A stretch of 64,000 nucleotides of DNA from Nocardia asteroides. Lineage in GTDB: Bacteria > Actinomycetota > Actinomycetes > Mycobacteriales > Mycobacteriaceae. Positions 26,031-34,829 of this stretch are shown one piece after another. A program made the position numbers and the translations under genes. Location: the NCBI RefSeq assembly GCF_900637185.1, contig NZ_LR134352.1, positions 6,919,364 through 6,983,363 of the forward strand. The letters run 5' to 3'. Numbering within the stretch: the first letter of the stretch is position 1; the number at the start of each line of letters is the position of its first letter. Below the pieces are notes generated by a model. The model had not been told where the DNA came from and made no database searches. It worked only from the letters and a program-made list of their open reading frames with translations.

Positions 26031-27407
26031 CTATGAGCCGAAACGTTGCATCTGCGTTGCATCGGCACCGAGGCGCCGATCGAGCACCCGGATCTTGGCC
26101 TCGATCTGCGCATACAGGGGCGAATCGCGATCGACGGTGGCACGGTAGGCGGCCCACGCGGCGGCATCGTCACGCCCCTCGGGGCCCGCGGTCCACCGGC
26201 GCAGCACGCCGGGGTCGGCGGAGGCGAGCACCGCGGTGCGCAGCCGCACCCGGAGCTCGTCCCGGATGTCGCAAATACCCGGAGCCGACGATCTGGGGAG
26301 CACCGGACCGGCGTACAAGCGCAATGCGGATTCGATATCACCGGAGTCGAGGGCGGCCCGCAGGGCCTCCACATCGGTTGCGACATGAACCCGCAGACGG
26401 TAAGGACGCGATCCGACGACATTCGCGCCGACCACCGACCGCAGCCGCGACATCGCCGCGCGGATCGTGCCGTTGTCCAGATCGGTGTCGTCGAGCAGCA
26501 GCGCCAGATGATCGGCGCCGAGCCCTTCCGGATGTTCGGTCAGCAGCAGCAGGATCTCGGCATGGCGTTGCGAGAGGGAGATGCGCTCCCCCGCCACACT
26601 CAGTTGCGGCTGGCCGAGGCCGAGCACGTCGAGCCCCAGCCGCGTCGGTTCGGCGACATGGCCGGTGTGCCCGTTGCCCGCGGCCTCGGTCGCGGCACCG
26701 CCGCGCCCGGCTCGCATCGCCCGCAGCACCAGATCCATCTCGGCGGCCGTGGCCGCGGCCTTGACCAGAGCGAGGATCTCGGGCTTGGCCACCCGCATAC
26801 CGCCGGCAATCATCAGCACGCCGATCAACCGGCCGTCCGGCTCGTGCACCGGCGCCGCGGCACCGGTGATCTGATGCATGCGATGCAGGAAATGTTCGGG
26901 TCCGTGGATCCAGGTCGCGCGCCCGGTGCGCACGACGAGACCCACCGCGTTGGTGCCGATGCGGCGCTCGCTGAGGTCGTCGCCTTCGCGCACGCCGATC
27001 TCGGCGGCGGCCGCGACCTGTTCCGGGTGGCCGTGTACCGACAGCACCCGACCGAACTGGTCGGCGACCGTCACGATCAGACCGGCGCGTGCCGCGTCCT
27101 GGACCAGCAGTTTGTCGATCAGTGGCATCAGCGCGGCGATGGGATGAGCATCCCGGTAACGCACCAGATCGGCACCGCGAAGACCGCGACCGTCGAGGGT
27201 GTCCGCCGGATCGATCCCGCCACGCATACTGCGTAGCCAGGACTCGAGAACGAGCGGACGCAACAGGCCGGCCAGCTGGGTCAGCTGGTCACCACCGGCA
27301 CTGAGAAAACCATGGGCCTGTGCGGCATAGGCTTCCAGAGCTCCGAGCTGTGCGCCGGACTCCGTCGCCTGCCGTGGGGGCCGCCCACCTGCAAGATTGC
27401 TGACCAT
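26031..27407 (-). CDS. GAF-domain transcriptional regulator with SARP-like C-terminus
   Basis: A 458-residue protein. Residues ~50-230 form a GAF-type sensor like that of AcoR-type regulators (ESWLRSMRGGIDP, then DLSERRIGTNAVGLVVRTGRATWIHG in two blocks, and a second block AAAPVHEPDGRLIGVLMIAG). Residues ~280-350 look like a winged helix (LSQRHAEILLLLTEHP to SRPYRLRV), followed by a BTAD-like helical segment (ALDSGDIESALRLYAGPVLP). Related actinobacterial regulators often sit beside alcohol or aldehyde dehydrogenase genes. Here it lies between the NRPS and mycofactocin genes, on the same strand as both, 105 bases after mftG. It could serve either; a link to alcohol/redox metabolism fits mycofactocin better. 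There is no sigma-54 activation domain. Confidence 0.8.
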   Translation of the reverse strand: MVSNLAGGRPPRQATESGAQLGALEAYAAQAHGFLSAGGDQLTQLAGLLRPLVLESWLRSMRGGIDPADTLDGRGLRGADLVRYRDAHPIAALMPLIDKLLVQDAARAGLIVTVADQFGRVLSVHGHPEQVAAAAEIGVREGDDLSERRIGTNAVGLVVRTGRATWIHGPEHFLHRMHQITGAAAPVHEPDGRLIGVLMIAGGMRVAKPEILALVKAAATAAEMDLVLRAMRAGRGGAATEAAGNGHTGHVAEPTRLGLDVLGLGQPQLSVAGERISLSQRHAEILLLLTEHPEGLGADHLALLLDDTDLDNGTIRAAMSRLRSVVGANVVGSRPYRLRVHVATDVEALRAALDSGDIESALRLYAGPVLPRSSAPGICDIRDELRVRLRTAVLASADPGVLRRWTAGPEGRDDAAAWAAYRATVDRDSPLYAQIEAKIRVLDRRLGADATQMQRFGS

Positions 27408-27465
27408 TTGCCTTTCTTTCCCGCTACAAACTGTACCGGTGAGTTATCGGCAGCTTCGTCAGAAG

Positions 27466-27482
27466 TGCGGGTTTGTCCCGCA
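27466..27482 (-). terminator. Possible hairpin between mftG and the GAF regulator
   Basis: TGCGGG (27466-27471), a 5-base loop and CCCGCA (27477-27482) form a perfect 6-bp stem 30 bases after the mftG stop. There is no U-tract, so it is a weak candidate. Confidence 0.3.
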
Positions 27483-27512
27483 GGTCACATTGTGGTAGCA
27501 GATGTCACTTCG

Positions 27513-28913
27513 TCACACCGCATGCCGACGCGCTATGACTGTGGCGAGCAGCACCGTCGCGGCCTGCGGACCGCGGTGCAGCGGCACCGGCACCACCGAC
27601 AGATCGGCCACGGTCAGGCCGTCGACACCGTGTACCCGGCCGCCCGCGTCCACCACCGATCGCGGGTCGCTCGCCGGGCCCATTCGGCAGGTGCCCGAAA
27701 GATGCTGGGAGGTTCCCAGATGCGCGCGCAGCCAGGCATCGTCGACGGCGCCCAGCGGCAGGCCGAGCATCTCGGCCGCGAGTTCGACCCCGGCGCGCGA
27801 GCGGTCCCGGTCGGCGGCGGCCCGGAGATGGTGCTGCTCGATCCGGGCCGGGACCGACGGGTCGGCCGAGACCAGGGTGAGAACGCCGGTGGACTCCGGA
27901 TTCATCAGCGCGACCCCGAGCCTGCGCAGTCCCGGGGTGAACATCGGGGTGTACGGGCGCAGTTCGAGGTCGCCGAGTTCCAGGACGTATTCGAGCGCGA
28001 CGGTCGACCCGGCCGGCGCGGCGCCGGGGTACTCGACACCGATCTCGGGATGGTCGGTGCACCACGCGCCCACCGGCGCCGGACGTACCACCGGCACCCC
28101 GAGCGCCCGCAGCTGCTGCTCGGGCCCGATGCCGGAACGGATCAGCAGCGCGGCCGATTCCACCGCGCCCGCGCAGACCACCACGTGATCGGCGAACGTC
28201 GTCCCCCGCTCGCGACCGCGCACCCACTCCACGCCGACCACCCGGTCACCGCGCAGCAGCAACCGGGTCACCATCGTGTCCCCGGTGACCGTGAGATTGG
28301 GCCGGTGCAGCACGGGATAGAGATGCGTGAGGGCCGGTCCGGCGCGGTGGCCGCTCGCCGAGGCCAGCGGGACCCGGCCGTAGCCGTCGCTCGGCTCGGC
28401 GCCGGGGAGCGCGTTGAGGTCGGCGATCTCGGCGAAACCGGCGGCGGCGCAACGCTCGGCGAAGTCGACGCTGACCGGGGCGGGGTCGGCGGTGCGCCGC
28501 ACCGGGATCGGGCCCGCGACGCCGTGACCGGGGGCGGTGCCGAAATCGTGGTCGTGTTCGAGGTCGCGCAGTGTCGGCAGGACCGACTCGAACGACCACA
28601 GCGCGCTGTCGGCAGCCGCGCTCCAAGCCGCGAAGTCGGCGGCGGTCGGCCGGGCGAAGTAGCTGCCGTTGATCGCGCCCGACCCGCCGACGAGCCTGCC
28701 CCGCACGATATTTCCCCGGTACCGCCACAGCACCCGGGATTCCGGACCGACCGGCAGGTGCCCGGGGTCGAGCAGCGGTGCGGGAATGTCGGCGGGCCCG
28801 GCCCACACCGGTCCCGCCTCGAACACCCGCACCGTGCGCGCCGGGTCGTCGCTGAGCCGCGCCGCCAGCACACAGCCCGCCGATCCGGCGCCGACGACGA
28901 GAGTGTTCGTCAC
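27513..28913 (-). CDS. mftG: Mycofactocin-system GMC oxidoreductase MftG
   Basis: A 466-residue FAD enzyme of the GMC family. The ADP-binding motif VVGAGSAGCVLAARL is at residues ~6-20. The signature GSGAINGSYFARP lies near residue 78, and the C-terminal HLSGTCRMG and DGLTVADLSVVP carry the conserved GMC active-site region. In mycofactocin loci MftG is thought to reoxidise or pass electrons from reduced mycofactocin. I start it at GTG 28913, directly before the Rossmann motif and 10 bases after the mftF stop; the frame is open further upstream but inside mftF. The ribosome binding site is weak, so translation may depend on coupling to mftF. Confidence 0.83.
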   Translation of the reverse strand: MTNTLVVGAGSAGCVLAARLSDDPARTVRVFEAGPVWAGPADIPAPLLDPGHLPVGPESRVLWRYRGNIVRGRLVGGSGAINGSYFARPTAADFAAWSAAADSALWSFESVLPTLRDLEHDHDFGTAPGHGVAGPIPVRRTADPAPVSVDFAERCAAAGFAEIADLNALPGAEPSDGYGRVPLASASGHRAGPALTHLYPVLHRPNLTVTGDTMVTRLLLRGDRVVGVEWVRGRERGTTFADHVVVCAGAVESAALLIRSGIGPEQQLRALGVPVVRPAPVGAWCTDHPEIGVEYPGAAPAGSTVALEYVLELGDLELRPYTPMFTPGLRRLGVALMNPESTGVLTLVSADPSVPARIEQHHLRAAADRDRSRAGVELAAEMLGLPLGAVDDAWLRAHLGTSQHLSGTCRMGPASDPRSVVDAGGRVHGVDGLTVADLSVVPVPLHRGPQAATVLLATVIARRHAV

Positions 28914-28923
28914 GCAGCCGAAC

Positions 28924-30363
28924 TCAGCGCTGCTGCACGTCGGGCTTGAGCGCCTCGAAGCTGCGGGCCCGGATCGCGCCCAGCCACAGGCCGCTGCCGT
29001 AGGCGATGTCGTCGATCCGCTTGTAGGCCACATAGCGCACCGGGTCCAGGCCGCCCGCGTCGCGATGGGTGAACCAGTCGGCCAGGCCGTCGGCCAGCGC
29101 CATGGTGATCGCGATCTTGCGGATCCGGCGCGAGGTGAGCACCGCGAGCAGGGTCACCGGCCAATAGTCCCGGCACATCGCCGAAGCCAGCCGCCACATG
29201 CCCGCGAAGTAACCGCGCGCCAGATACACCGCCGCGATCCGGGTGGGATTGTCCAGCTCGGCGAACACCCGCCGCATCCGGAACAGCGCGGTGGCCAAGG
29301 TGACCAGGCCGCCGAGCAGTCCCCACCGCGACAGCGTCGCGAACAGGATGCTCGCCAGCACCGTCCAGGTGGGCAGCGACAGCGGCGAGACCATGCCCGC
29401 GTGCCGCTTGCTCAGCGGCGCGGCACCGGTGCCGTAGAACAGCCTGCGGCCGAACCAGGCGCGGAAGGCCACCCGGTGATCGTGGGCGACATGCGCGGCG
29501 GGCTCGTAGCGCAACCGCCAGCCCGCCCGTTCCAGCCGCCAGCACAGGTCGACGTCCTCGGCCACCTGCATCGACTCGTCGAAGCCGCCCTCGCCGAGCA
29601 CGGCCGCGCGCCGGGCCAGCAGCGCCGCGCTCGGCACATACGACACGACACCGCGCGCGTGCACCGCCGACTCGCGCCTGCCGAGGTCGAGCGAGGAGCG
29701 GGTGTGCTCGTAGCGGGCCAGTGCGTTGGACTCCTTGTCCAGCGCCACGATCCGCGGCGCGACCAGCGCCACCTGCGGATCGCTGAAGTGCCCGAGCATG
29801 ACCTCGAGCCAGCCGCTGCGCGGGACGACGTCGGAGTCCAGGAACGCGACGAAGCCCGTTGTCGCCGCCCGTAATCCGGCATTGCGGGCGGCGGCGGGTC
29901 CGAGCGGGGACTCGTGCCGCAGCACGGTCACCTGCCCCCGGCCCTGCCGCGGCGGCAGCAGCACCGGCTCGTCGGAACCGTCGTCGACGACGATCACGTT
30001 GTGCCCGCGCAGCGTGGCCAGCAGCCGGGTGAGGCCGTCGGCGTTGTTGTACAGCGGGATGACCACGGTGACGTCGTCGAGCGAGGGTTCGAGCCGCGGC
30101 CGCGGGTTCGCCACACCGGAATCGAGCAGCCGGCGGGCGACGATCGCGGACTTCGTGTCGGTCACCTCCAGGTACCCGTCGCCGATCAGCTCGGCGGCCT
30201 CCGGGGCCAGTCGCAGCATCCGCGCGGGGGATCCGCCGATCAGGATCCGACCCCCGGAAAATGCGCGTACCCGTGGATCGATCCGTACCCCGAAGCCGTC
30301 GGGCAGACGATCATGGCGCATTCCTCGCATGCTATTCGCACTCGAGCCCGCAGACATCATCAC
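28924..30363 (-). CDS. mftF: Mycofactocin glycosyltransferase MftF
   Basis: A 479-residue GT-A (family 2) glycosyltransferase. The N-terminal ~95 residues are an MftF-type domain ([20 protein letters not shown]). The catalytic domain begins at [13 protein letters not shown], with [16 protein letters not shown] as the DxD metal site, and [14 protein letters not shown]. Hydrophobic helices follow near the C-terminus. MftF adds beta-1,4-linked glucose units to the premycofactocin core. It follows the mftC part of the locus after 97 bases. The start is uncertain: ATGs lie at 30363 and a few codons downstream, and none has a good ribosome binding site. A mftD or mftE gene would be expected upstream of it in mycobacteria but is absent here. 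Confidence 0.87.
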   Translation of the reverse strand: MMMSAGSSANSMRGMRHDRLPDGFGVRIDPRVRAFSGGRILIGGSPARMLRLAPEAAELIGDGYLEVTDTKSAIVARRLLDSGVANPRPRLEPSLDDVTVVIPLYNNADGLTRLLATLRGHNVIVVDDGSDEPVLLPPRQGRGQVTVLRHESPLGPAAARNAGLRAATTGFVAFLDSDVVPRSGWLEVMLGHFSDPQVALVAPRIVALDKESNALARYEHTRSSLDLGRRESAVHARGVVSYVPSAALLARRAAVLGEGGFDESMQVAEDVDLCWRLERAGWRLRYEPAAHVAHDHRVAFRAWFGRRLFYGTGAAPLSKRHAGMVSPLSLPTWTVLASILFATLSRWGLLGGLVTLATALFRMRRVFAELDNPTRIAAVYLARGYFAGMWRLASAMCRDYWPVTLLAVLTSRRIRKIAITMALADGLADWFTHRDAGGLDPVRYVAYKRIDDIAYGSGLWLGAIRARSFEALKPDVQQR

Positions 30364-30460
30364 CCCACAAAAAAGGAGGAAAGTCCGCCAGAAATGCCGC
30401 TGTGACCGGTAATCGGACGCGTCAACAAGATCGGCAGCGCACTTTCGGCAATCGATCGTC

Positions 30461-31942
30461 CTAGCCGAGCGGACTCTCGTTGCACGCCTTGGCGGGCGCG
30501 CGCTTGACGGTCAGCGGCAACGAAACCCGGCCGCGGGTCCGAACCGGCCGCGAATGATCGACCGCCGGTCGCGGAATGGTGCGTCCCGGCATCGACAGCG
30601 CCGCTTCGCCATAGCCCTGCACGCATTCCGGGTCGGGACCGTTGGCGGGCAGGCCGGTGAAGAACTTGGCCGCCATGCAGCCGCCGCGGCACGCGTCGTA
30701 GTGCGAGCACTTGGTGCAGGCGCCGCCGTCGACCGGCTCGCGCAGTTCGCCGAACAGCTCGGAGTTGGTCCACACGGCGTCGAAACCACCGTCGGCGACG
30801 ATGTTTCCGGCCTTGAAGCGGTCGTGGATGGCGAACGGGCAGGCGTAGACGTCGCCCACCGGGTCGACCAGGCAGACCACCCGGCCCGCGCCGCACATGT
30901 TCAGGCCGGGCAGCGCGGAACCGAAGGCGGACAGGTGGAAGAACGAGTCGCCGGTGAGCACGCCCTCGCCGTTGGCGACCAGCCAGTCGTAGAGCTCGCG
31001 CTGCTGCTCGGGCAGCGGGTGCAGTTCGTCCCACACGTCGGCGCCGCGGCCCGACGGGCGCAGGCGGGTCAGCCGCAGGGTGGCGCCGTAACGGTCGGCG
31101 ATGGCCTTGAATTCGTCGAGCTGGGCGATGTTGTGCCGGGTCGCGACGACCGAGAGCTTGGCGTCCTTGAAGCCCGCGTTGTGCAGGTTCTCCAGGGCGC
31201 GGATCGCGGTGTCGTAGGAGCCGGGCCCGCGCACGGCGTCGTTGACCGCGGCGTCGGCGCCGTCGAGGGAGATCTGCACGTCCACGTAGTCGCTGGCGGC
31301 CAGGCGCGCGGCGACCTCCTCGTTGATCCGAACGCCGTTGGTGGAGAACTTGACCCCCACGTGGTGCGCGGTGGCGTAGTCGACCAGTTCCCAGAAGTCC
31401 GGGCGCACCGTCGGTTCACCGCCGCCGATGTTGACGTAGAAGATCTGCATGCGCTCGAACTCGTCGATGAGCGCCTTGCACTGTTCGGTGGTGAGCTCGT
31501 TCGGGTCGCGGCGCCCCGACGAGGACAGGCAGTGCACGCAGGACAGGTTGCACGCGTAGGTGAGTTCCCAGGTGAGGCAGATCGGCGCGGCCAGACCCGA
31601 CTCGAAACGGTCGATCAGCCTGCCGCCCTGGGTGGTGTCGGTGGAGGCAGGCATGCGCACCGGGGTCACCGGCGTGACCGGACCCGGCGCGGGCACGATC
31701 ATGTCGGTGTCGGCCAGCTGGCTGAGTGCCTTGACATGCATGTCGGACACTCCGACGCCCGCGGCTCGCAGCGCGTCCCGCACCGAGGTGTGGGCGGGCA
31801 GCGACTGCACCACCTCGACCAGATCGCGGCTCTTGAGGAATGAGAGCTTGCGAGTGCCGAAGTGATACAGCAGCGCACCGAAGGATTCCGGTCGCAGCGA
31901 GACCCGGGGGTGCAGGGTCCAGCGGGTGTCGAGGTCGAGCAC
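30461..31942 (-). CDS. mftC: Fused MftB-MftC: mycofactocin peptide chaperone and radical SAM maturase
   Basis: One 493-residue frame that contains two normally separate proteins. Residues 1-~85 match MftB, the RRE-type chaperone that holds MftA ([28 protein letters not shown]). A Pro/Thr-rich linker ([11 protein letters not shown]) leads to MftC, the radical SAM/SPASM enzyme that decarboxylates and crosslinks the C-terminal Val-Tyr of MftA. Its 4Fe-4S motif is CNLSCVHC (Cys131, 135, 138), and auxiliary cluster cysteines are in [22 protein letters not shown] and PECVQG. The preferred start is GTG 31942, with GGAGG 5 bases upstream; ATG 31954 is possible. It begins 14 bases after mftA, so the two are co-transcribed. 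No stop or frameshift separates the halves. Confidence 0.9.
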   Translation of the reverse strand: MLDLDTRWTLHPRVSLRPESFGALLYHFGTRKLSFLKSRDLVEVVQSLPAHTSVRDALRAAGVGVSDMHVKALSQLADTDMIVPAPGPVTPVTPVRMPASTDTTQGGRLIDRFESGLAAPICLTWELTYACNLSCVHCLSSSGRRDPNELTTEQCKALIDEFERMQIFYVNIGGGEPTVRPDFWELVDYATAHHVGVKFSTNGVRINEEVAARLAASDYVDVQISLDGADAAVNDAVRGPGSYDTAIRALENLHNAGFKDAKLSVVATRHNIAQLDEFKAIADRYGATLRLTRLRPSGRGADVWDELHPLPEQQRELYDWLVANGEGVLTGDSFFHLSAFGSALPGLNMCGAGRVVCLVDPVGDVYACPFAIHDRFKAGNIVADGGFDAVWTNSELFGELREPVDGGACTKCSHYDACRGGCMAAKFFTGLPANGPDPECVQGYGEAALSMPGRTIPRPAVDHSRPVRTRGRVSLPLTVKRAPAKACNESPLG

Positions 31943-31956
31943 GCCTGCCTCCATCG

Positions 31957-32037
31957 TCAGTACACGCCGCACATGCCGTCGATGCTGACCTCTTCGATCA
32001 GCGTCTCGGTGACCAGTTCCTCGTCGTGCTCTGCCAT
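31957..32037 (-). CDS. mftA: Mycofactocin precursor peptide MftA
   Basis: A 26-codon gene ending in the diagnostic core IDGMCGVY, preceded by an acidic leader ([16 protein letters not shown]). The last Val-Tyr pair is the part modified by MftC; MftE later releases the C-terminal dipeptide. A perfect AAGGAGG (32049-32043) sits 5 bases before the ATG, the strongest ribosome binding site of the locus, as expected for a peptide substrate made in excess of its enzymes. It is the first gene of the mft operon and lies divergent from a TetR gene. Confidence 0.95.
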   Translation of the reverse strand: MAEHDEELVTETLIEEVSIDGMCGVY

Positions 32038-32097
32038 CACTACCTCCTTGTGTTGCCGGTCACCGCCGACCATAACGTCAGTGACTGCCAAAAAGGG

Positions 32098-32154
32098 CGG
32101 AATTCGAAAATCTCGATGGCCAGGAGCACGTCAGCGCACCCCTCTAGAATTCCG
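32098..32154. promoter_or_regulatory. Inverted repeat in the mftA/TetR divergent promoter region
   Basis: CGGAATTC (32098-32105) and GAATTCCG (32147-32154) form a perfect 8-bp inverted repeat with centres 49 bases apart, in the 173-base region between mftA and the divergent TetR gene. It could be two operator half-sites bound by a looping or paired regulator, or chance. Confidence 0.35.
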
Positions 32155-32210
32155 GGGGCAGGACGGGAACGGGCCGGAGTGCCCGGTGGCGGTAGAGGTG
32201 AGGCGGAAGC

Positions 32211-32849
32211 TTGCGTAACCACGGCGGGACAGGGAGTGGGGCCAGTTCGACGCTGTCGGAGTCGGAGATCGTCGAGGCGGCACTGCGCGTGGTGCGCGAG
32301 GACGGCGTGGAGAAGCTGTCGATGCGCAGGCTCTCCCGGGAACTGGGCGTCTCGCCGATGGCGCCGTACTACTACGTCGCCGACAAGCGCGAGCTGCTCG
32401 ACCTGGTCGCCAGCGCCGCCCTGGTCGGGGTACGCAAACCACCGCGGGAATCGGGCCCGTGGCAGCAGCGCCTGCGTGAACTGGTGGACCAGATAGACGA
32501 TAAACTGCGCAGGCATCCCGGCCTGGGCGACATCCTGCTCGAGCAGATGCTCGGCAAGCAGCTCGACCTGATCGACGCGGTGATGGAGATCCTGTTCGAC
32601 GCCGGGTTCAGCGACCGCAACGTGCTGGCCGCCTACGCGACCATCCACACCTACCTGTTCGGCCGCAGCAGGGTGAATCCGCGAGATCGCTCGGTTCCAC
32701 CGGACGTACTGCTGCCCGAGGCGGTGGCCAGGGCCACGAAGTACATGGCGGACCTGCGCGGCAAGTACTCCTACGACTTCGGGATGGAGGTACTCGTCGC
32801 CGGACTCGAGGCACAGCTTGCCCTGCAGGCGCGTCCCGACCTAGCATGA
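32211..32849 (+). CDS. TetR-family regulator divergent from mftA
   Basis: A 212-residue TetR protein. The HTH is at ~residues 20-65 (EIVEAALRVVREDGVEKLSMRRLSR in two blocks, then LGVSPMAPYYYVADKREL). The C-terminal domain resembles TetR_C types rather than the usual mycofactocin regulator MftR, so I do not give it that name. Position, divergent from mftA with 173 bases between, makes it the likely local regulator of the mft operon. The start is TTG 32211: an in-frame TGA lies at 32199-32201 and no ATG or GTG precedes the HTH. It ends 3 bases before a KstR-type operator and 37 bases before kshB. Confidence 0.85.
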   Translation: MRNHGGTGSGASSTLSESEIVEAALRVVREDGVEKLSMRRLSRELGVSPMAPYYYVADKRELLDLVASAALVGVRKPPRESGPWQQRLRELVDQIDDKLRRHPGLGDILLEQMLGKQLDLIDAVMEILFDAGFSDRNVLAAYATIHTYLFGRSRVNPRDRSVPPDVLLPEAVARATKYMADLRGKYSYDFGMEVLVAGLEAQLALQARPDLA

Positions 32850-32852
32850 AAC

Positions 32853-32866
32853 TGAAACACGTTCTA
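32853..32866. promoter_or_regulatory. KstR-type operator upstream of kshB
   Basis: TGAAACACGTTCTA fits the known KstR consensus TnnAACnnGTTnnA at every fixed position. Flanking bases extend the dyad to AACT...AGTT (32850-32869). KstR is the TetR-family repressor of cholesterol catabolism and is released by a steroid CoA thioester. The site lies 20 bases before the kshB start codon, where a repressor would block transcription. Confidence 0.8.
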
Positions 32867-32886
32867 GTTTTGTTCGAGAGGACGAC

Positions 32887-33942
32887 ATGACCACAGTCGA
32901 GGTTCCGCACGGTTCGCGCTCGGTGGTGCTGCGGGTTGCCGCGGTGATCGCCGAAACGGCCGACACCAACTCCGTGGTCTTCGAGGTGCCCGCCGAGCTC
33001 GCCGAACGCATGAAGTACACGCCGGGCCAGTTCCTCACCCTGCGCATCCCCAGCGACCAGACCGGCTCGGTCGCCCGCTGCTACTCGCTGGCCAGCTCGC
33101 CGTTCACCGACGACCTGCCCAAGGTGACGGTCAAGCGCACCGAGGGCGGCTACGGCTCGAACTGGCTGTGCGACAACATCTCCGCCGGCGACCAGCTCGA
33201 GGTGCTGCCGCCCTCGGGCGTGTTCACCCCCAAGAACCTCGACGAGGACATGCTGCTGTTCGGCGCGGGCAGCGGCATCACCCCGGTGATGTCGATCCTG
33301 AAGTCGGCGCTGTCGCAGGGCACCGGCAAGGTGGTGCTGGTCTACGCCAACCGTGACGCGGGCTCGGTGATCTTCGCCGACGAGCTGCGCGACCTGGTCG
33401 GCAAGCATCCGCAGCGGCTCACCGTCATCCACTGGCTCGAACCGCTGCTCGGCCTGCCCACCGCCGACATGGTCGCCACCCTGGTCGCGCCCTACACCGG
33501 CTACGAGGCGTTCATGTGCGGTCCCAAGCCGTTCATGGACCTGGTGCACGACGCGCTGGCCTCGCTCGATGTCCCGCGCGCCCGCACCCACGCCGAAGTC
33601 TTCAACTCGCTGGCCGGCGACCCGTTCGCCGACCACGCGCCCGTCGAGGTGAGCGACGAGGAAGCCGCCGACGCCGCGACCGTGGAGGTCGAACTCGACG
33701 GGCAGGTGCACGAGCTGTCCTGGCCGCGCAAGCAGACCCTGGTCGACATCATGCTCGACAAGGGCCTGGACGTGCCCTACTCCTGCCAGGAGGGCGAGTG
33801 CGGCTCCTGCGCGTGCACCGTGCTCGAGGGCAAGGTCGAGATGGGGAACGCGGAGATCCTCGACCCCGAGGACATCGAGAACGGCTACATCCTGGGCTGC
33901 CAGGCGCGGCCGGTCACCGACCGCCTGAAGATCCAGTTCTGA
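32887..33942 (+). CDS. kshB: 3-ketosteroid 9-alpha-hydroxylase reductase subunit KshB
   Basis: A 351-residue electron-transfer protein. Residues ~10-105 are the FAD domain (RCYSLASSP), ~110-235 the NAD(P)H domain (LFGAGSGITPVMSIL, MCGPKPFMD), and ~265-351 a plant-type 2Fe-2S ferredoxin domain (CQEGECGSCACTVL plus LGCQA). KshB passes electrons from NADH to the Rieske oxygenase KshA, which hydroxylates C9 of 3-ketosteroids and opens ring B. The KstR-type operator supports the assignment. GAGAGGA lies 6 bases before the ATG. KshA is not in the window. Other class IA reductases share the fold, so the name rests on the C-terminal sequence and the operator. Confidence 0.82.
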   Translation: MTTVEVPHGSRSVVLRVAAVIAETADTNSVVFEVPAELAERMKYTPGQFLTLRIPSDQTGSVARCYSLASSPFTDDLPKVTVKRTEGGYGSNWLCDNISAGDQLEVLPPSGVFTPKNLDEDMLLFGAGSGITPVMSILKSALSQGTGKVVLVYANRDAGSVIFADELRDLVGKHPQRLTVIHWLEPLLGLPTADMVATLVAPYTGYEAFMCGPKPFMDLVHDALASLDVPRARTHAEVFNSLAGDPFADHAPVEVSDEEAADAATVEVELDGQVHELSWPRKQTLVDIMLDKGLDVPYSCQEGECGSCACTVLEGKVEMGNAEILDPEDIENGYILGCQARPVTDRLKIQF

Positions 33943-33950
33943 GCCCGCCC

Positions 33951-33984
33951 GCGCCGCCTCACCGCAGTGCGCGGTAGGCGGCGC
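33951..33984. terminator. Bidirectional hairpin between kshB and the AlkD-like gene
   Basis: GCGCCGCCTCACCGC (33951-33965) pairs with GCGGTAGGCGGCGC (33971-33984) apart from one bulged base. It lies between convergent genes and overlaps the last codons of the minus-strand gene. Confidence 0.5.
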
Positions 33985-34699
33985 GCTGCTCGGGCGTCAG
34001 GTGCTCGGTGGCGTAGCTCAGCGCGGTCCGGCCCAGGCGCGGCGCGTACGTGTCGAGGAAGCCGGTGAGCACCGCCGGGTCCACGCGTTTGCCCGCCTCG
34101 CGCAGCATCCAGCCGAGCGCCTTCTGGATGAGGTCGCGGCGATCGTCGAGCAGGACCGCCGCCAGTTCCAGCGTGGTGCTCGCGTCGCCCGCCTTGAGGA
34201 AGGCGAAGGTGGACAGCAGCGCCACCCGCCGCTCCCACAGCGAATCCCGCTGCGCCAGTTCGAACAACAGGGCGCGGTCCTTGTCGAGCAGCCACGGGCC
34301 GACGATGTGCTCGGCGGAGGCGTCGACGAGGTCCCAGTTGTTCACCCGGCCCCGGCGCACCGCGTCCAGGTAGAACTCGACCATCTCCGCGCGGGCCGCG
34401 TCGTCGCGGGTGCGCGGTTTCGAGGCCGCCGCGAAACGGGCGTTCAGGATGAGCAGCGCGGCCAGGCGTTCCTCGTGGACCGGGCCGTCGAGCAGGTCGC
34501 CGATCTGCTTCAGCGGGAGCGTGGCGAACTGTTTGGCGACCTTGCGCGTGGCGGGGACGCGGACGCCGAGAAAGACGTCGCCCTCGCCGTACTCACCCGC
34601 GCCCGTCTTGAAGAACCGTTGCAGGTGGATCGCATCGGCGGGATCGGCCAGCGCGGCGAGCGCCGCACGTACCTGGGCGGCAGTGGGAAGCTCGGACAC
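33959..34699 (-). CDS. DNA alkylation repair protein, AlkD-like HEAT-repeat fold
   Basis: A 246-residue all-helical protein of the AlkC/AlkD family, DNA glycosylases that remove 3- and 7-alkylpurines. Typical features are RFFKTGAGEYGEGDVFLGVRVP near the N-terminus (in two blocks), NNWDLVDASAEHIVG in the middle and DLIQKALGWMLREAGKR near residue 200. I start it at GTG 34699 because GGAGG lies just upstream; the frame is open further upstream but reads as non-protein Arg/Pro-rich sequence. It is last in a same-strand series behind the MurI-like gene. Confidence 0.85.
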   Translation of the reverse strand: MSELPTAAQVRAALAALADPADAIHLQRFFKTGAGEYGEGDVFLGVRVPATRKVAKQFATLPLKQIGDLLDGPVHEERLAALLILNARFAAASKPRTRDDAARAEMVEFYLDAVRRGRVNNWDLVDASAEHIVGPWLLDKDRALLFELAQRDSLWERRVALLSTFAFLKAGDASTTLELAAVLLDDRRDLIQKALGWMLREAGKRVDPAVLTGFLDTYAPRLGRTALSYATEHLTPEQRAAYRALR

Positions 34700-34829
34700 G
34701 GTGCACCTCCGGCGTCGGGGGAATTCCCTCGCATTCAACACCGGCGGACCGACAGATTCGCGGCGAACTCCGGCAGGCGTGTTCCGGCGCCGACCCGGTC
34801 GGGCGGTACCGGGGCGAGGGGCGGCGGCC

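Noticed and set aside
32211..32849. Naming the TetR gene mftR
   Set aside because: Its HTH and C-terminal domain do not resemble the usual mycofactocin regulator; only the position suggests it.
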